64,000 nucleotides of DNA from Falciphora oryzae (GCA_000733355.1 JNVV01000012.1:72851-136850), one strand, 5' to 3'. Counted from the stretch's first letter, positions 1 through 11,367 are shown. The notes: generated by a model not told the origin, from the letters alone. Numbers and translations: made by a program.

Positions 1-431
1 ACGTGGATGGAGAGCAGGGTTGCGAAGAAGTCGTTGGAGGCTGCTTCGAAGGCGCGGCTCTGCTGCTGTTGCTGCTCCTGGGTTGGCGGCGCGGCGGGAG
101 CGGGCGGTGGTGCGTCGGCGCTGCCGTTAGGGTTGCTCGATTCTGAGCCGGAGCCATTGGCCTCGGCGGCGGCCGGCGACTTAACCAGCGCGCCTAGGGC
201 TTTGCTCGTCAGCTCTAATAGTGAGCTGATATCCTGTGGAGGGAGGTGTAGCGTCGTGTCAATGATTGATCTTGACAAGTGGACGCGCAGGGCAATGGCG
301 TGTGCGACAAGTGCAGCTCTTACCTGGTCGATCTCACTGAGTTGCTGCATCCGCTCGGCCTTTGTGAAAGGCTGGTGAACGTCGACTGGGGCATTGTTGC
401 TGCCGGTCGGTTCGCCCTGGGAGATATCCAT
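1..431 (-). CDS. med11: Mediator subunit 11 (MED11), 5' part; runs off the left edge
   Basis: Seen: ATG at 431, exon 1 324-431 (36 codons), intron 234-323 (GTAAGA...CCTCCACAG, 90 bp), exon 2 from 233 to the window edge, still open. The joined protein begins MDISQGEPTG and contains FTKAERMQQLSEIDQ spliced to DISSLLELTSKALGAL. It then has a low-complexity Ala/Pro/Gln stretch (five or more Gln) and FFATLLSIHV at the edge. Known: the AER.QQL.EID.DI..LL pattern followed by a second helix is typical of MED11, a head-module subunit of the Mediator coactivator that acts in the nucleus with MED22 and MED17. The C-terminal helix lies outside the window. It is divergent from TAF5. The assignment rests on motif memory; another short coiled-coil Mediator subunit is the main alternative. 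Confidence 0.72.
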   Translation of the reverse strand, partial: MDISQGEPTGSNNAPVDVHQPFTKAERMQQLSEIDQVRAALVAHAIALRVHLSRSIIDTTLHLPPQDISSLLELTSKALGALVKSPAAAEANGSGSESSNPNGSADAPPPAPAAPPTQEQQQQQSRAFEAASNDFFATLLSIH

Positions 432-1090
432 GATTGGTATTTGCTCCCGCGGACATTGATCACCCAGGTTTGTTTCTCGAGCCAGCGCCTGGTCGGCAGG
501 ACGCAATGAAACGGCCGAGAAGATGGTGGCGTATGGGAACCCAGGGCGGCCAGGAATGGAAACCTGGGAGGTTTATCGATAATAGTGGATCGTTACCTAC
601 CTCCGTTGCATGGCGGGGAACTTGCCGGAAAGCACGGTTCACCAATAGTGGATAGGGTGGGTTCATGGAAAGTGACCTCCAGCCCCGATAACTGAATAAT
701 ATCATCGCGTTCTGCCGAGCGCTCTGACGCGAGTCCAGCAGGGATCTTAGCACCAGCCGCTCTGCACAGCGCACTGCGCATCGCCCTGCCAGCTCCAGCG
801 GAGCCTCAGCGCGTCCTCGATTTGAGCCTCATTGACCCAAGGCCGCGATCACACATGACCGGAAAGGCGGCGCCACCATAACCGACAGACTTTTGACCTT
901 GCTGTTGCTTTATCCGCTGCAGCGTGCCGAAACCGCATGCAAACCGACGTCCAAAAGTCCTGCGCGTCTGTCCGAGCCGATTGCTTTTGCTCCAAACTCT
1001 CCACCGCATGATTCTCTTATGGGCGCGTAAGGCAAAGGGCTGCAGGAGAAACCCGCTCCTCCGCGCATCTCGAGTCTCAACCCCGAAGCA
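432..1090. promoter_or_regulatory. Divergent intergenic region MED11 / TAF5
   Basis: About 660 bp between the start codons of two divergently transcribed genes, so it must hold both promoters and 5' leaders. No TATA box, repeat or RNA gene was recognised. Small open frames here do not look like proteins. Confidence 0.5.
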
Positions 1091-4000
1091 ATGTCTGGCG
1101 CTGGACCCCCGAATGCTGTTCCCCCGGCAGCAGCGGGGGGTGCCTACGCCGGCCAAGCCCAGACTGCGGCACCACCACCGGCCTCGGCGGCTGCTCCTCC
1201 CCAGGCCCAGTCTGCGCCTGCACCAGTAACCACCTCTCCTTCCGATCTCAACAAGATTGTAAGTACCCGCTTTGTTTATTATTTTGAAGCCTCTTCTTAG
1301 GCAAAATGCACAGCCGAAGATCTCTAGTGGATGTCTCTCAACTCCCGTACTTGTGTTATTTCTACTGGTTAAAGCCGAGTGGCGAACAGTGGGATGGAGT
1401 TCAGTTCCCTCTTTCACGCACATCAGATATCCCTAAAGTCTGTTGGGGTCGCTCCTTCTCAATCAAGTCACCTCGGAAAGAAGGAGCACTGGAGTTCCCG
1501 GAGCCCCTTTCAACCAATGCCTTGGCTGGGCTATGCGTCACAGTCATGCCTTCTCTTTTCTCGAGTCCTCCGCCCACTTCCGCTTTCCATGTCGGGTGTG
1601 ACCAGCAACCTCCTCGAAACCCTGCCCATCACATACCAACGTCTCCCAGTCAAGATCTGTGTCACCCACTTGCAATCACTACTAGCCGTGGTCGTGACGG
1701 GGTTCGCAAACCCAAACACCCATCATCGGGCTGCTGCAGTCACCCTTTTGGCGCCTGTGCATATTTCTCGGCGCCTTGACGATGACGTTGTCTTTGGATC
1801 TGAGCTGCCCCCTTCTTTTCGTTGCCAATATGTTGCTCCTTTGAACGCGCCGCATTTCCCTTCTGCTTTGACCCTGGAACAAAAAACGAAGAGCCCGCAC
1901 CATGGCGCAGAACGACGGTCGACTGCATCTCCCCCAACGGAGCCCCTTTCGCTCACCTGCGGGCCCTCCTGAGGTGCACGGGAATCGGCATGCTTACGTT
2001 TCCCACGTGGGCCGCGGCACTTCTCACAATGGAAGTCACCGGCCTGGAGTTCCATTGCAACCCAACTTTCATCCTGTCACTGCCGTCCCCCACGTCCGAG
2101 GCCGTTCGATTCCCGGCATGAATTGTCAAAAGCTCACAGTCCATCAGGTTACCGATTACCTCCTCAAGAAAGGTTACACACAAACCGAGGCCACATTCCG
2201 GCGGGAATCCGCCCATGTTTCTAGCGATGGCCGTCCCATCCACAAGAGGGTCCAAGACATGGGCCCCAACCGCTTCCTTCAGTCTTTCAACATGGTGAGG
2301 GACTGGGTCGAGAACAACCTCGATGTTTACAAGGTTAGTCACTCCTCCTTAGGGAATGTGCAGTTTATAGAGCCCTACTAACCATCAAATTAATGACCTT
2401 CAGTTCGAGCTGCGGAAAATCCTATGGCCATTATTCATCTATTCCTACCTGGATCTGGTCGAGGATGGCTATCCCCAAGATGCTAAGGTCCTCCTGCAAC
2501 AACTGAAGCCTCACTTCGAAAGCGTCCACAGTGATGCCTTGAAGGCGCTCACAACCATCAAACTGCCGGTACACGTCAAGGAGGACGACATGACGCGGAA
2601 GTACCGAGAGAACAAGTACAAGATCCCGCTCAACCAATTTGTCACAGGCAATTTGTTCAACTTCCTTGAACGCGAGTCGGATGCCGGTGGAGCCGTCGCC
2701 ACTTACCTTCTTCAGACCTACTGCTCGCTGGAGTCAACATCTCGTGGACCTATCGAGCCATACAGCTTCGTGGCCATCTACCGCCGCACGCAGAATGTGG
2801 AGCTCGACGAGGCTGACGCCATGGAAGGCATTCCCGGGGTGTTTACCGGTGCTAACAACAAGGATGCCCTGGATGCCTCAGCGCCCCTGCAGCTGGGAGC
2901 TTTACCGATGGAGCCCGAACTGAGGGATGATGTCCGCGCGGAGCTGGAAGACGAGGACCAGCGGAATCCGCCCGCTCCTGGCAGACCGACGCTCGTGGAC
3001 GAGTTTGATAGGAAAATAAAGCGCGAGGAGAGCGTCGACGGTCCAAGTCGGAACGAGCTGCCCTTACCTCCGTCGCGAGCCCGGGATGTCGTCATGGAGA
3101 TGCAGAAGATCCGCGAGAACCGAGATCGGTTCAAGATCGAGGGCAGGACGGGCGGCGTCGGCATCCCCATCTCGATATGCATGTTTACCTTTCATAACAC
3201 TCTGGGGAGGTAAGTGCCATGTGTTTCTTGAAAACGAGGAGCTTCAACCTAGGGAATCTGCTAACAGCACGATAAATACAGTGTCACCTCGATGGACTTC
3301 TCCAAGGACAATCAGCTTGTGGCGGCTGGGACGATGGATTCGTACATCCGCGTCTGGAGCCTTGACGGGAAGCCCCTTAAGTCCAAGGTCCCACAGGAGA
3401 AGGGGCTGCTGGTCAACAACCGCAAGCTTATCGGCCATTCCGGTCCCGTGTACGGCGTCTCGTTCTCTGATTCGATCTCGAACATTGACCGCAACCTCTT
3501 TGGCGACGGTAGCAACAGCAATGTCGACACGGGTCCTAAGCTTCTCCTCTCCTGCTCCGCCGACGGCCAGGTACGACTCTGGTCTCTCGACGTATGGAGT
3601 TGTCTTTGCGTCTACAAGGCGCACCATGGACCGGTGTTCCGAGTGCTTTGGGGCCCTCACGGGCACTACTTCGCAACAGCAGGCTGGGACAAAACTGTGC
3701 GGGTTTTCATGCAGGATCACGCGTCAGCGCAGCGAATTATGGTCGGCCATGACACCAGCATAACGGCGCTTGCGTGGCATCCCAACGGCACATATGTCTT
3801 CTCTGCCTCGGACGAGCAGGACAAATCGATTCGCATGTGGTCGGTTCAGACAGGCTCGTGCGTGCGTGTCTTCACGGGCCACGCGGACTACATCAGCGCC
3901 ATCGAAGTGGCTCCGAACGGCAAGATTCTAGCCAGCGCCGACGCCGGTGGCAACATCTTCTTCTGGGACATAGCTAAGGGTGCCCGAATCAAGCGCTGCC

Positions 4001-4503
4001 GCGGACACGGCAAAGGCGGGATTCCGTCTATCAGCTTCAGCGTCGAGTCCAACGTCCTAGTCTCTGGCGGTCTTGACGGCACCGTCAGGCTTTGGGATGT
4101 GGAGCTTCCGGCTGACGGAAGCAAGGCCACCGCGGTTGGAGCTGCGGCCAGCACAGCCGCTACTGCGGCGGCAGTCCCTGCTGCCTCTGCGCAGCAAGAT
4201 GGCGCTGGAGCAACTGGGGATAGTGTCACTGTTGGTGGTGCTGGTGAGCGCAGCATCACAGTCAGTGCTCAGGCAGCCCAGCCATCCAACTCGCTGGCCC
4301 CTGCCGCATCCTCTGGCGGAGCGACCGGCGGTGGAGGTGGAGGCGGGAGTGGCGGCGGCACGGGCAAGAAAAAGGGAAAAGAGGTTCAGATCACGCCGGA
4401 CCAGATCAGCGCATTCCCCACCAAGAGGACGCCAGTGCTCAAGGTGCAGTTCACGAGAATGAACCTGGTCGTCGCCGGTGGCTGCTTTGAGCCTGAGCGA
4501 TGA
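1091..4503 (+). CDS. taf5: TFIID/SAGA subunit TAF5 (LisH, NTD2, WD40)
   Basis: Model: join(1091-1258, 2148-2333, 2404-3209, 3282-4503), 793 aa, frames consistent. Exon 1 encodes an Ala/Pro-rich leader ending SDLNKI. Joined to [15 protein letters not shown] in exon 2 it restores the LisH motif (residues about 51-83), which is why this start was chosen. The TAF5 NTD2 helical domain follows ([19 protein letters not shown], residue 119 on). From residue about 387 there are six to seven WD40 repeats (for example [28 protein letters not shown]). A low-complexity Ala/Gly insert (about 660-730) precedes the last blade-like segment. Known: TAF5 is a scaffold of TFIID and, in yeast, SAGA, where its propeller contacts histone-fold TAFs. 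Odd points are the 889-bp first intron and the Gly/Ala insert near the C-terminus. Confidence 0.93.
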
Positions 4504-5166
4504 GCCGAATGGAAGGATCTGTTTGTGTACATTCCTCGTATCCCCTATATTTCTTCTCTCTGGCGTTTGCATGCAGCTTGGGCCAGAAACGCTCCGGTCG
4601 TCGTTCGGTATTCCCCTTTGACTGTTTTTGATTCATCGGACACTTGGATTTTAGCTCTGAAGCGACTTCGGAGGTTAATATAAAAAAGATTGTGTGGCGA
4701 TCACCTGATGCGGCAGTAAATAGGCAGTGAATGACAGAGTAGTCAAAAATACTATTTATGTGAAAGTGCAAGAATCTGGATATTGAGGCTTCCCTGCTGT
4801 CCATGTTGGCCACCTAGCAGGAGCGACAAGCATTTCTGGCTGTCGTTGCGGGATGGCTAACGTCATTAGCGGCAGCCAATCAGGTGTGGGCCCTCAGCAA
4901 AACCCGCCACCAACGCCAGACGACGGTGGGCGGCTCAGTGCTGGCAGGGTCCAGGCTGTAAGCGACTGGAGCTCATCATTGACTCCTTCAAACAGCTCAG
5001 GCGCCCTCGCGACGTCGCTCCTGTGCCACTGCCACCACGGACCAATTGAGGTGCACCGACTCGCGGGCAGACACCACCACTGCCCCTCGACTTGCTGGCC
5101 CGGCCTCTTGCAACAGACGCGGGACGCAGCAGAGTTCAGAAGACGCCAACGAACGACGACGGAGTG
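4504..5166. other. Intergenic: TAF5 3' region and VPS5 promoter/leader
   Basis: Holds the TAF5 3' UTR (AT-richer, 4520-4770) and the upstream region of the next plus-strand gene. Nothing else was recognised. Confidence 0.5.
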
Positions 5167-7275
5167 ATGGATCCTCTGGAAGAAGCTCCGTGGGCCGACG
5201 CCGCCACCTCGGGCACGAGCCAATCCACCTCGCAGCAGAACGATGCCGCATCGACCAGCGCCGACGGCGCCTCCTCACCCGTCCCCGCCGCCGGCTCCGG
5301 GTCGCTCTCGACGGGCGCCCCCTCGGGCCCGCGCGCATCCCGCCTGACGCCCCGACGCCTCGTGGCCCAGCCCACCCGCCTCCAGGCCGTCGAGGATGAC
5401 CCGCTCGGCCCGCTCGGCGCCTCGACCTCCTCCAGCGCCGGCACCCCCGGCCCGCTCTCGGGCAACCTCTCGCCCCTTGCCGGTGCCGGTCCCGGCTCGT
5501 CGTCGTCCGACACGGGCCCGCCAGCCCCGCCCAAGGAGGTGCCGCTGCGTCCTGCTGGCGGCACGCAACAACAACAAAACCAGCCGCAGCAGCAGCAGCG
5601 CCAAAGCGGGCCCCCAAACCCGCACGGGATCGACGACGACGACGCCGACGACGATAGGCTGTTTGATCGCGGGCCACGCGTGCCCCCGCCCGTCGCGCCC
5701 GCCCAGCCGGGGGCGGGCAGGGCCGGCGGCGTGGCGCAGAGCGTGAGCGTCGAGCAGGCGGCCAAGCCGAGCTTTTGGATCTCGGTTGGAGACCCGCACA
5801 AGGTTGGCGATATGACGGGCTCACACATTGTTTATTCGGTGCGGACAAAGGTACGGAGCCCCAAATGCTATCTTCACCCTTGGGCGCCCGTTCGGCTGCC
5901 CGACGTAGTGCCCCTTTTGATGGCTATGTGTGTATGTTACTGGAATTTACTCTCTAACTAATGCTTGACAATGCCAGACAACCTCCAAGGGCTACAGGCA
6001 GCCCGAGTTCGAGGTCAAGCGGCGGTATCGGGACTTCCTATGGCTATACAACACTCTACACGGCAACAACCCCGGCGTGGTGGTGCCACCACCGCCCGAG
6101 AAGCAAGCGGTCGGCCGGTTCGAGAGCAACTTTGTCGAGTCGCGGCGACAGGCGCTCGAGAAGATGCTCAACAAGACGGCGGCGCACCCTACGCTGCAGC
6201 ACGACCCGGACCTGAAGCTCTTCCTCGAGTCTGAGTCCTTCAACGTCGATATCAAGCACAAGGAACGTAGGGAACCGAACCTGGGCACCGAGAGCAAGGG
6301 CATGCTGAGCAGCCTGGGCATCGGCACGAGCAGCAACAAGTTTGTCGAGCAGGATGATGTAAGTCTGCTTTCGCTTCCCCCTACCCTTGTAATGCTTCCT
6401 TGCCGGGGCATCTCAACTAATGACTGTAAAACATAGTGGTTCCACGACCGCCGTGTCTATCTTGATGCGCTGGAGAACCAGCTCAAGGCGCTGCTCAAGG
6501 CCATGGACACGATGGTGGGGCAGCGCAAGGCGATGGCAGAGGCGGCGGGTGACTTCTCGGCGTCGCTGCACGCGCTCTCGACTGTCGAGCTCTCGCCGGC
6601 GCTGTCGGGCCCGCTGGACGCGCTCTCGGAGCTGCAGATGACGATCCGGGACGTGTACGACCGGCAGGCGCAGCAGGACGTGCTGACGTTCGGCATCGTC
6701 ATCGAGGAGTACCTGCGCCTCATCGGCAGCGTCAAGCAGGCGTTCTCGCAGCGCCAAAAGGCCTTTTACGCTTGGCACACGGCCGACACGGAGCTGACTA
6801 AGCGCCGGTCGGCCCAGGACAAGCTCCTGCGCCAGGGCCGGTCCCAGCAGGACCGTCTCAACCAGGTCGGTGCCGAGGTCGCTGACGCTGAGCGCAAGGT
6901 GCACCAGGCCAGGCTCCTGTTTGAGGACATGGGCCGCCTCATGCGCAGCGAGCTGGACCGCTTCGAGCGCGAAAAGGTTGAGGACTTCAAGAGCGGCGTC
7001 GAGACGTTCCTGGAGAGCGCTGTCGAGGCTCAGAAGGAAGTACGTTGTTCACCAGTTCCAGTTGCAAGTGAAGAAAGGGTTACTAACACTCTTCTCTTTT
7101 ATAGTTGATCGAGAAGTGGGAGACATTCTTGATGCAGCTAGATGCAGACGATGACGAGACGGTGTTTTACAAGCCTCCCGTCATCCAGACTGCGGGAGGC
7201 AACGGTAACAACAAACCATCGGGCGACACTGCCGTGGACAGGGCCCGGGCAAGGATCGACGAGGATTCAGACTAG
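5167..7275 (+). CDS. vps5: Retromer sorting nexin Vps5/SNX1-like (PX-BAR)
   Basis: Model: join(5167-5850, 5978-6358, 6437-7039, 7105-7275), 612 aa, all junctions in phase 0 with GT-AG ends. The first 200 residues are disordered (Ser, Pro, Gly, poly-Gln, an Asp run). A PX domain starts at FWISVGDPHKV (about 203) and continues across the first intron with the phosphoinositide-binding region EVKRRYRDFLWLYNTL and PPPPEKQ. Residues about 375-590 form the long helical Vps5/BAR domain (RRVYLDALENQLKALLKAM to LIEKWETFLMQLDADDDE). Known: Vps5 pairs with Vps17 and the Vps26-29-35 trimer to form endosome-to-Golgi retromer tubules. The ATG at 5167 was chosen because the frame upstream lacks domain character. 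Confidence 0.93.
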
Positions 7276-7822
7276 GGAGCGACGCGGCCCATCGTCGCCG
7301 CTCTGGCCTTCCGCCTTGGAGTAACTGGCGGGGTTGATAGTCATAGTGATTAGCATTGAGTACCTGGGGGTTGTGAGGATTGTGATATTACTGAGTTATG
7401 GGACCGGAAGTAGAGACAGGGGATGCGAGTGATGCTTGTGAGAGACGGCCGAAAATCAAGGCGAGAGTGGTGCGTCTGATACCCTCCAAGCTTTTCCAGA
7501 GCGTCGTTGTCTGTGTGTGTTTATCTTACGGGGGTTTCTTCTACAGCTCCCATAAATAACAGACGTGTCGTTGCGCATTGAAGAATGCTCCAGCGAGTTC
7601 ACCACCACCACCACCAGGGCATTCTTCATTCGCGGAACGAGGTGGGAAAAGCCATCATGGGTTGGCACTCGTCCCTTTATGATACAAGCCAGTACATGGG
7701 CGTAACTCGAGGGTTTCTTGTTCATACAATAGGTATTTTCATACTACCGAGAGAGCTCTCTTGAAACACCACAAGAAGCTCATCACGCCCTCGGCGCAAA
7801 AGACGGAAGCAAAGAAGCGTCA
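7276..7822. other. Intergenic between convergent VPS5 and MRPL36-like gene
   Basis: Shared 3' region of two convergent genes. Contains a short ACC triplet run near 7600-7617. No RNA gene or coding frame with family character was seen. Confidence 0.5.
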
Positions 7823-8437
7823 TTACTTCTTGCCCTTCTTCGCATTCTTCTTCTCCGCCTTCGCCGCCTCCTTCGCGTTCATGCCGCTCGTGCTCTCGAT
7901 GCCGGCAGCCGAGGCGTACCCCTTGATCAGGGCCGTGAGGTCGAGCTCCTCCTGGGCCTCGAGCTCCCTCTGTGCCCTATCCCGCTCCTCCTGCGTCATG
8001 CTGTCGTCTGGCGGGGCGGCGGCGGCGTCCCACCCCCTTCCGTAGCGGTCCCTGAAGGCGGCCAGCTTGCCGGCCTCGTCGACCTCGACGTTGCGGAGCG
8101 AGCGGTCCGAGGGCTGCCAGCGGGCGTGGTTGCGCGTGTCCTTTACGGACCTGTACATGCCGTGCGGGGACGTGGTGCGGACCGTGTAGGTGCTCCCGTC
8201 CGACAGCTGGATGAGCTGGGTGAAGGTGTAGGGCCGCTGCGGGCGCCGGATCAGGGTCGCGTGCCGGACCTGGGTCGCGCCGGCGAGCGGGGAGGGGGCT
8301 GTTGCTGCTGATCGTGGTGGTGTCCTTGGTGTCCTGGAGGCTGTGGAGAGGAGCGTGTGTGGTGCGGGGGAGAAGGCGCTGTGGCCCAGGCAGGAGGAGG
8401 CCCGGCCTGGGAGGAGGGATGATGGGAGTTTCGCCAT
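7823..8437 (-). CDS. mrpl36: Mitochondrial large-subunit ribosomal protein bL31m (Mrpl36-like)
   Basis: Single exon, 204 aa, from ATG 8437 (good context, GCCATGG) to TAA at 7823. The frame is open to 8515 but begins there with TTG and has two Asp and no basic residue, so the internal ATG is preferred. From it residues 1-65 look like a mitochondrial presequence, rich in Ser, Ala, Pro and Arg with no acidic residue. The core has RRPQRPYTFTQLIQLSDGST and YTVRTTSPHGMYRSVKDTRN, followed by WQPSDRSLRNVEVDEAGKLA. Known: this is the fungal bL31m signature. The protein sits in the mitoribosome large subunit. The C-terminus is a Lys/Ala-rich tail. It is divergent from the flavin-reductase-like gene. 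Confidence 0.88.
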   Translation of the reverse strand: MAKLPSSLLPGRASSCLGHSAFSPAPHTLLSTASRTPRTPPRSAATAPSPLAGATQVRHATLIRRPQRPYTFTQLIQLSDGSTYTVRTTSPHGMYRSVKDTRNHARWQPSDRSLRNVEVDEAGKLAAFRDRYGRGWDAAAAPPDDSMTQEERDRAQRELEAQEELDLTALIKGYASAAGIESTSGMNAKEAAKAEKKNAKKGKK

Positions 8438-8893
8438 GGCGTTGTGTGGGGTGGTTGGTCCGGCTGCCGTGTCTGTGTCCGGGCCGGGAAGGCTGCTCGA
8501 GGTCGGTGTGCTCAAGTTGGAGGCGCTACCGCAATCGCATGCTGGCTTTTGGGGGTATCTTGATTGCTGATGGCGAGGCCGCTTCCAATGTCATGGCGTG
8601 CCACCCGCCTTTGGAAATTTTGATGTCGCGAATGCAATTGAGGACGACATGTAGCTTGCGGGTCTGGCTGTTGACTCAAGCCAATCAGAAGACGCGATTA
8701 TTCTCCCTGTCTTTATCGATAAAGCTTTCAGCGAGCCTGCCCCACCCGACATTCCAGCTTCTTCCCGCCTCTGCGTCGACTCGGATGGTGATCTCTTGGC
8801 ATACAAAGGGCGCGCTCTCTATCTCGGGCTCTCCCTGAATGCAACGGCTTCCAGAGGGCGACATTCGACCCCCAATGGGTTCGATACCCTGAG
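8438..8893. promoter_or_regulatory. Divergent promoter region: bL31m / flavin-reductase-like gene
   Basis: 456 bp between two divergent start codons. One product is mitochondrial and the other has a mitochondrial-type leader. No specific element was recognised. Confidence 0.45.
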
Positions 8894-9940
8894 ATGAGGA
8901 ACTGCCGTGTGCTGCTTGGCTTCGCTGCCGAGGGCGCAATACGGCAGCAGCACCATGCCCTGCAGCCCCTCCGTCATGTGAGCCTCGGCCCTGCCGCCGT
9001 CGCCGTCGCCTCGCCCTCGGCGTCCCGAACAGGTGAGTACTCCCTTTTTCATATGTCTTCGTTGTTAGCACGTGGCTGACGAAGTCGAAACCTCCTCGCC
9101 CCCGCCTTAGGCCCCAGGAGAGCCTACTCGGACCAGTGGCGCGCGTCGCCGCTCCCGTCGGCCCCGGGCGTCGCGGACCGCGTCCGCTCCGTGCTCCGCC
9201 GGATGCCGCAGTCGGTGGTGGTCGTGACCGTTGCCGCCCCGCCGTCATCGTCAGCACAACACCAACACGCGGCCGACCACCACCAGCATGCCGTCGGCAT
9301 GACCGTGTCGTCGTTTGCGTCGCTGGATCTGGACGGCGACGTGGCCGCCGTCGCCTTCAACGTGCGCCGGCCCAGCAGGACCCTCGACGCCATCGAGCGC
9401 GGCTCCGGCGTCTTCAGCGTCCACGTGCTCGCCGGCAACGACGCCGGCGCCCGCATCGCCCGCCACTTCACCCAGCCTAACGACGCCGCCGCAGCCGACA
9501 CCGGCGGTAGCAGCAGCAGCGGCAGTGCGGGCAGGGACGAGAGCTGGCCGATGCTGAGGAGGAAGCCGCGCGGCCTGTTCGACGACCTCGAGCGCAGGGC
9601 GGGGTGTGCCGTCGTCGCTGCCGCTGCCGCTGGTGGTGGTCCTGGGACCGCCGCGCCCCCGGTGCTAGAGGGGCCCGGGGTGCTGTACGTGCTTACCTGC
9701 GCGGTGCCGTCGCCGGCGCAGAGGATGATCTCCGTCATGAGCCACACCATCGTCGTGGCTGGCGTGACGGACGTGTCGGTCGGCGAGGTGGCGGCTCTCG
9801 AGGAGCGGGAGGAAGAAGATGTCGCTGGGGAAATGGAAGAGGTGCAGAGGACGCTTGGCCTGAGCTACGGGGACAGGCAGTACAGGGCTCCAGGAGGGAC
9901 CCTGCTCAGCTCTGCTGTCAAGGGCAAGGGGCACGAGTAG
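8894..9940 (+). CDS. Flavin-reductase-like (FMN-binding split barrel) protein with targeting-like leader
   Basis: Model: join(8894-9032, 9111-9940), 322 aa. Exon 1 ends one base into a codon, and the 78-bp intron (GTGAGT...CCGCCTTAG) restores frame as SRTGPRRAYSDQW. The first 55 residues are Arg/Ala/Leu-rich with only one acidic residue, suggesting mitochondrial import. The core fits the flavin reductase-like domain: VRSVLRRMPQSVVVVTVA, GMTVSSFASLDLD, AFNVRRPSRTLDAI, FSVHVLAGNDAGARIARHF, then a late strand MSHTIVVAGVTDVSVGE. Known: this fold binds FMN and includes flavin reductases and flavoprotein oxygenase partners. Substrate and partner cannot be read from sequence. Two Ala/Ser/Gly-rich inserts interrupt the barrel near residues 175 and 220. 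Confidence 0.82.
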
Positions 9941-10983
9941 CAGCTTCACCAGCACCTCGCGAGAGAATCACGACCTCAGGAGACATGCTGCCATGACATA
10001 CATGTAACATATTGTACCAAAAACGACGCTAGACGTAGACGGGCCGGACTGTATCTGCCCAAGCCTGGAGAAAGAAGACACAGAAACGGATGTACGAGGA
10101 AATAGACGGTATCCTCATCGGGCTTCGGGGATCGCACAACAACGTCGAGCTCTTGACGCATTCTGATTCAATTCTCGCGCCTCCAAATCCTACTCTTTCC
10201 AACCCAGTCTACAGGGTCTTCTGTCCAACACACATTACCATTACAGGCGTCTCTTACACGCCAAAAACCTCCGGCCGAACCATGTTTTGTCCAAAGTTCC
10301 CTCTCCCTCCCCAGGCTGTGCAGTAGCCCAGTCGTCTACTCTATATGCCAAGTCATGCCACTCATTGGATGGGGCCATCTACTAGACTGTCTCTCTGGAG
10401 TAGCCGCTGGAAACCCATGCGAGAAGGACTTAATTCTTCCAGTTGTAACCCCCGATCGCCTTTTGCTCCGCAGGGACATAGAGGCTTGGCTCCAGACTAG
10501 GCAAAGAAACAGTCATCAGGAGTCAGCGCTTCAGTCCATAGTACCTCACCATGCCCCGCCTACCCGGTAGGGGAGTTGGTGGTAGAAAGGATAAGCTCTT
10601 AAGGACCGAATTGGTACTTACCGAGCGTTGTAGATCTGGCAGGACGACGAGTAGTGGATAGTGTCTCCCTCGCGCCTTGGTGCGGTTGCGTCTTCCAAGA
10701 GTGATCAGCAATTGACATCTCGCTCCCAACACAATATATATATATATATATGGCTTTTTTCCTTTCATACTTGAGCTCGTAAAAAAGGATTCGCATCCAG
10801 CGGTCAGCTGGCACTGGTATTGACACCTGAATGTGAGGTAGACGTTGTCTCCCTCGGTGCCGTCGTTGCCAAGCAAGAACTTTTTTTTTGTGCGTGCGCA
10901 AAGCATTCGCTGTCAGCAACTTTGTTTTTCTTCACGAGCACACCCAATGCCGCCACTATGTTTCGGTATCGAAAGGCAGGAAA
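9941..10983. other. Intergenic, convergent 3' ends
   Basis: About 1 kb between convergent genes. Holds a (TA) dinucleotide run at about 10735-10751. No convincing gene was seen. A minus-strand frame at 10523-10906 could only be a downstream exon of the next gene and looks random. Confidence 0.4.
10735..10751. repeat. (TA)n microsatellite
   Basis: Alternating AT run of about eight to nine units in the intergenic DNA upstream of 10752. Simple-sequence repeat with no coding role seen. Confidence 0.8.
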
Positions 10984-11367
10984 CTAGTGTGTTGAGAGGA
11001 TTGGGCGACTCACCTCCCCCATTCCATGCTCCTTCCGCCATTCCTCCTCGACCTTGTACCGTCCGTCGGAGAAGAGATTGGTGCCGGGCAGAACGGGCAC
11101 CGAGTAGACGGGCCACCAGGCGCCCCTAGCTCCCATGGCCGCAGGACCGACTGCCGGCGTGGCGGTGTCTTGGGGTGGGAGGTCGAGGTCGGGCGGCGCC
11201 GGGGCTGTTCGGGTCGCCGTGATGGCCTCGATGGAGCTGGAGCTGGCGCTGGTCGTGGCGCTGACGCTGGTAGCGCTGCTGCTGCTCTGGCCGTCGTGCG
11301 GGCGGGCCGCCGCCCCCAGGGCGCAGGCGGCGGCGACGCAGGCACCGAGAGGCTTTGCGAGATGCAT
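10984..11367 (-). CDS. Small secreted Ser/Thr-rich protein, unknown function
   Basis: ATG at 11367. The simplest reading is one exon of 127 aa ending at 10984. The N-terminus MHLAKPLGACVAAACALGAA is a clear signal peptide with a likely cut before RPHDG. A 35-residue Ser/Thr/Ala linker follows, then a Pro/Asp-rich part and a more ordered tail (WWPVYSVPVLPG, KVEEEWRKEHGMGE). A GTGAGT donor follows GMGE exactly in phase, so the true gene may splice there to another 3' exon (for example acceptor ACATAG, which would add about seven residues). No family was recognised; it could be a small effector-like or wall-associated protein. The start and signal peptide are firmer than the 3' end. Confidence 0.5.
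   Translation of the reverse strand: MHLAKPLGACVAAACALGAAARPHDGQSSSSATSVSATTSASSSSIEAITATRTAPAPPDLDLPPQDTATPAVGPAAMGARGAWWPVYSVPVLPGTNLFSDGRYKVEEEWRKEHGMGEVSRPILSTH

Noticed and set aside
8438..8515. N-terminal extension of bL31m
   Set aside because: The frame begins with TTG, not ATG, and the extra 26 residues are acidic or neutral, unlike a mitochondrial leader.
8868..8892. GGGTTCGATACCC resembling a tRNA T-arm/B box
   Set aside because: No A box, anticodon arm or acceptor pairing upstream; sits in the leader of the next gene.
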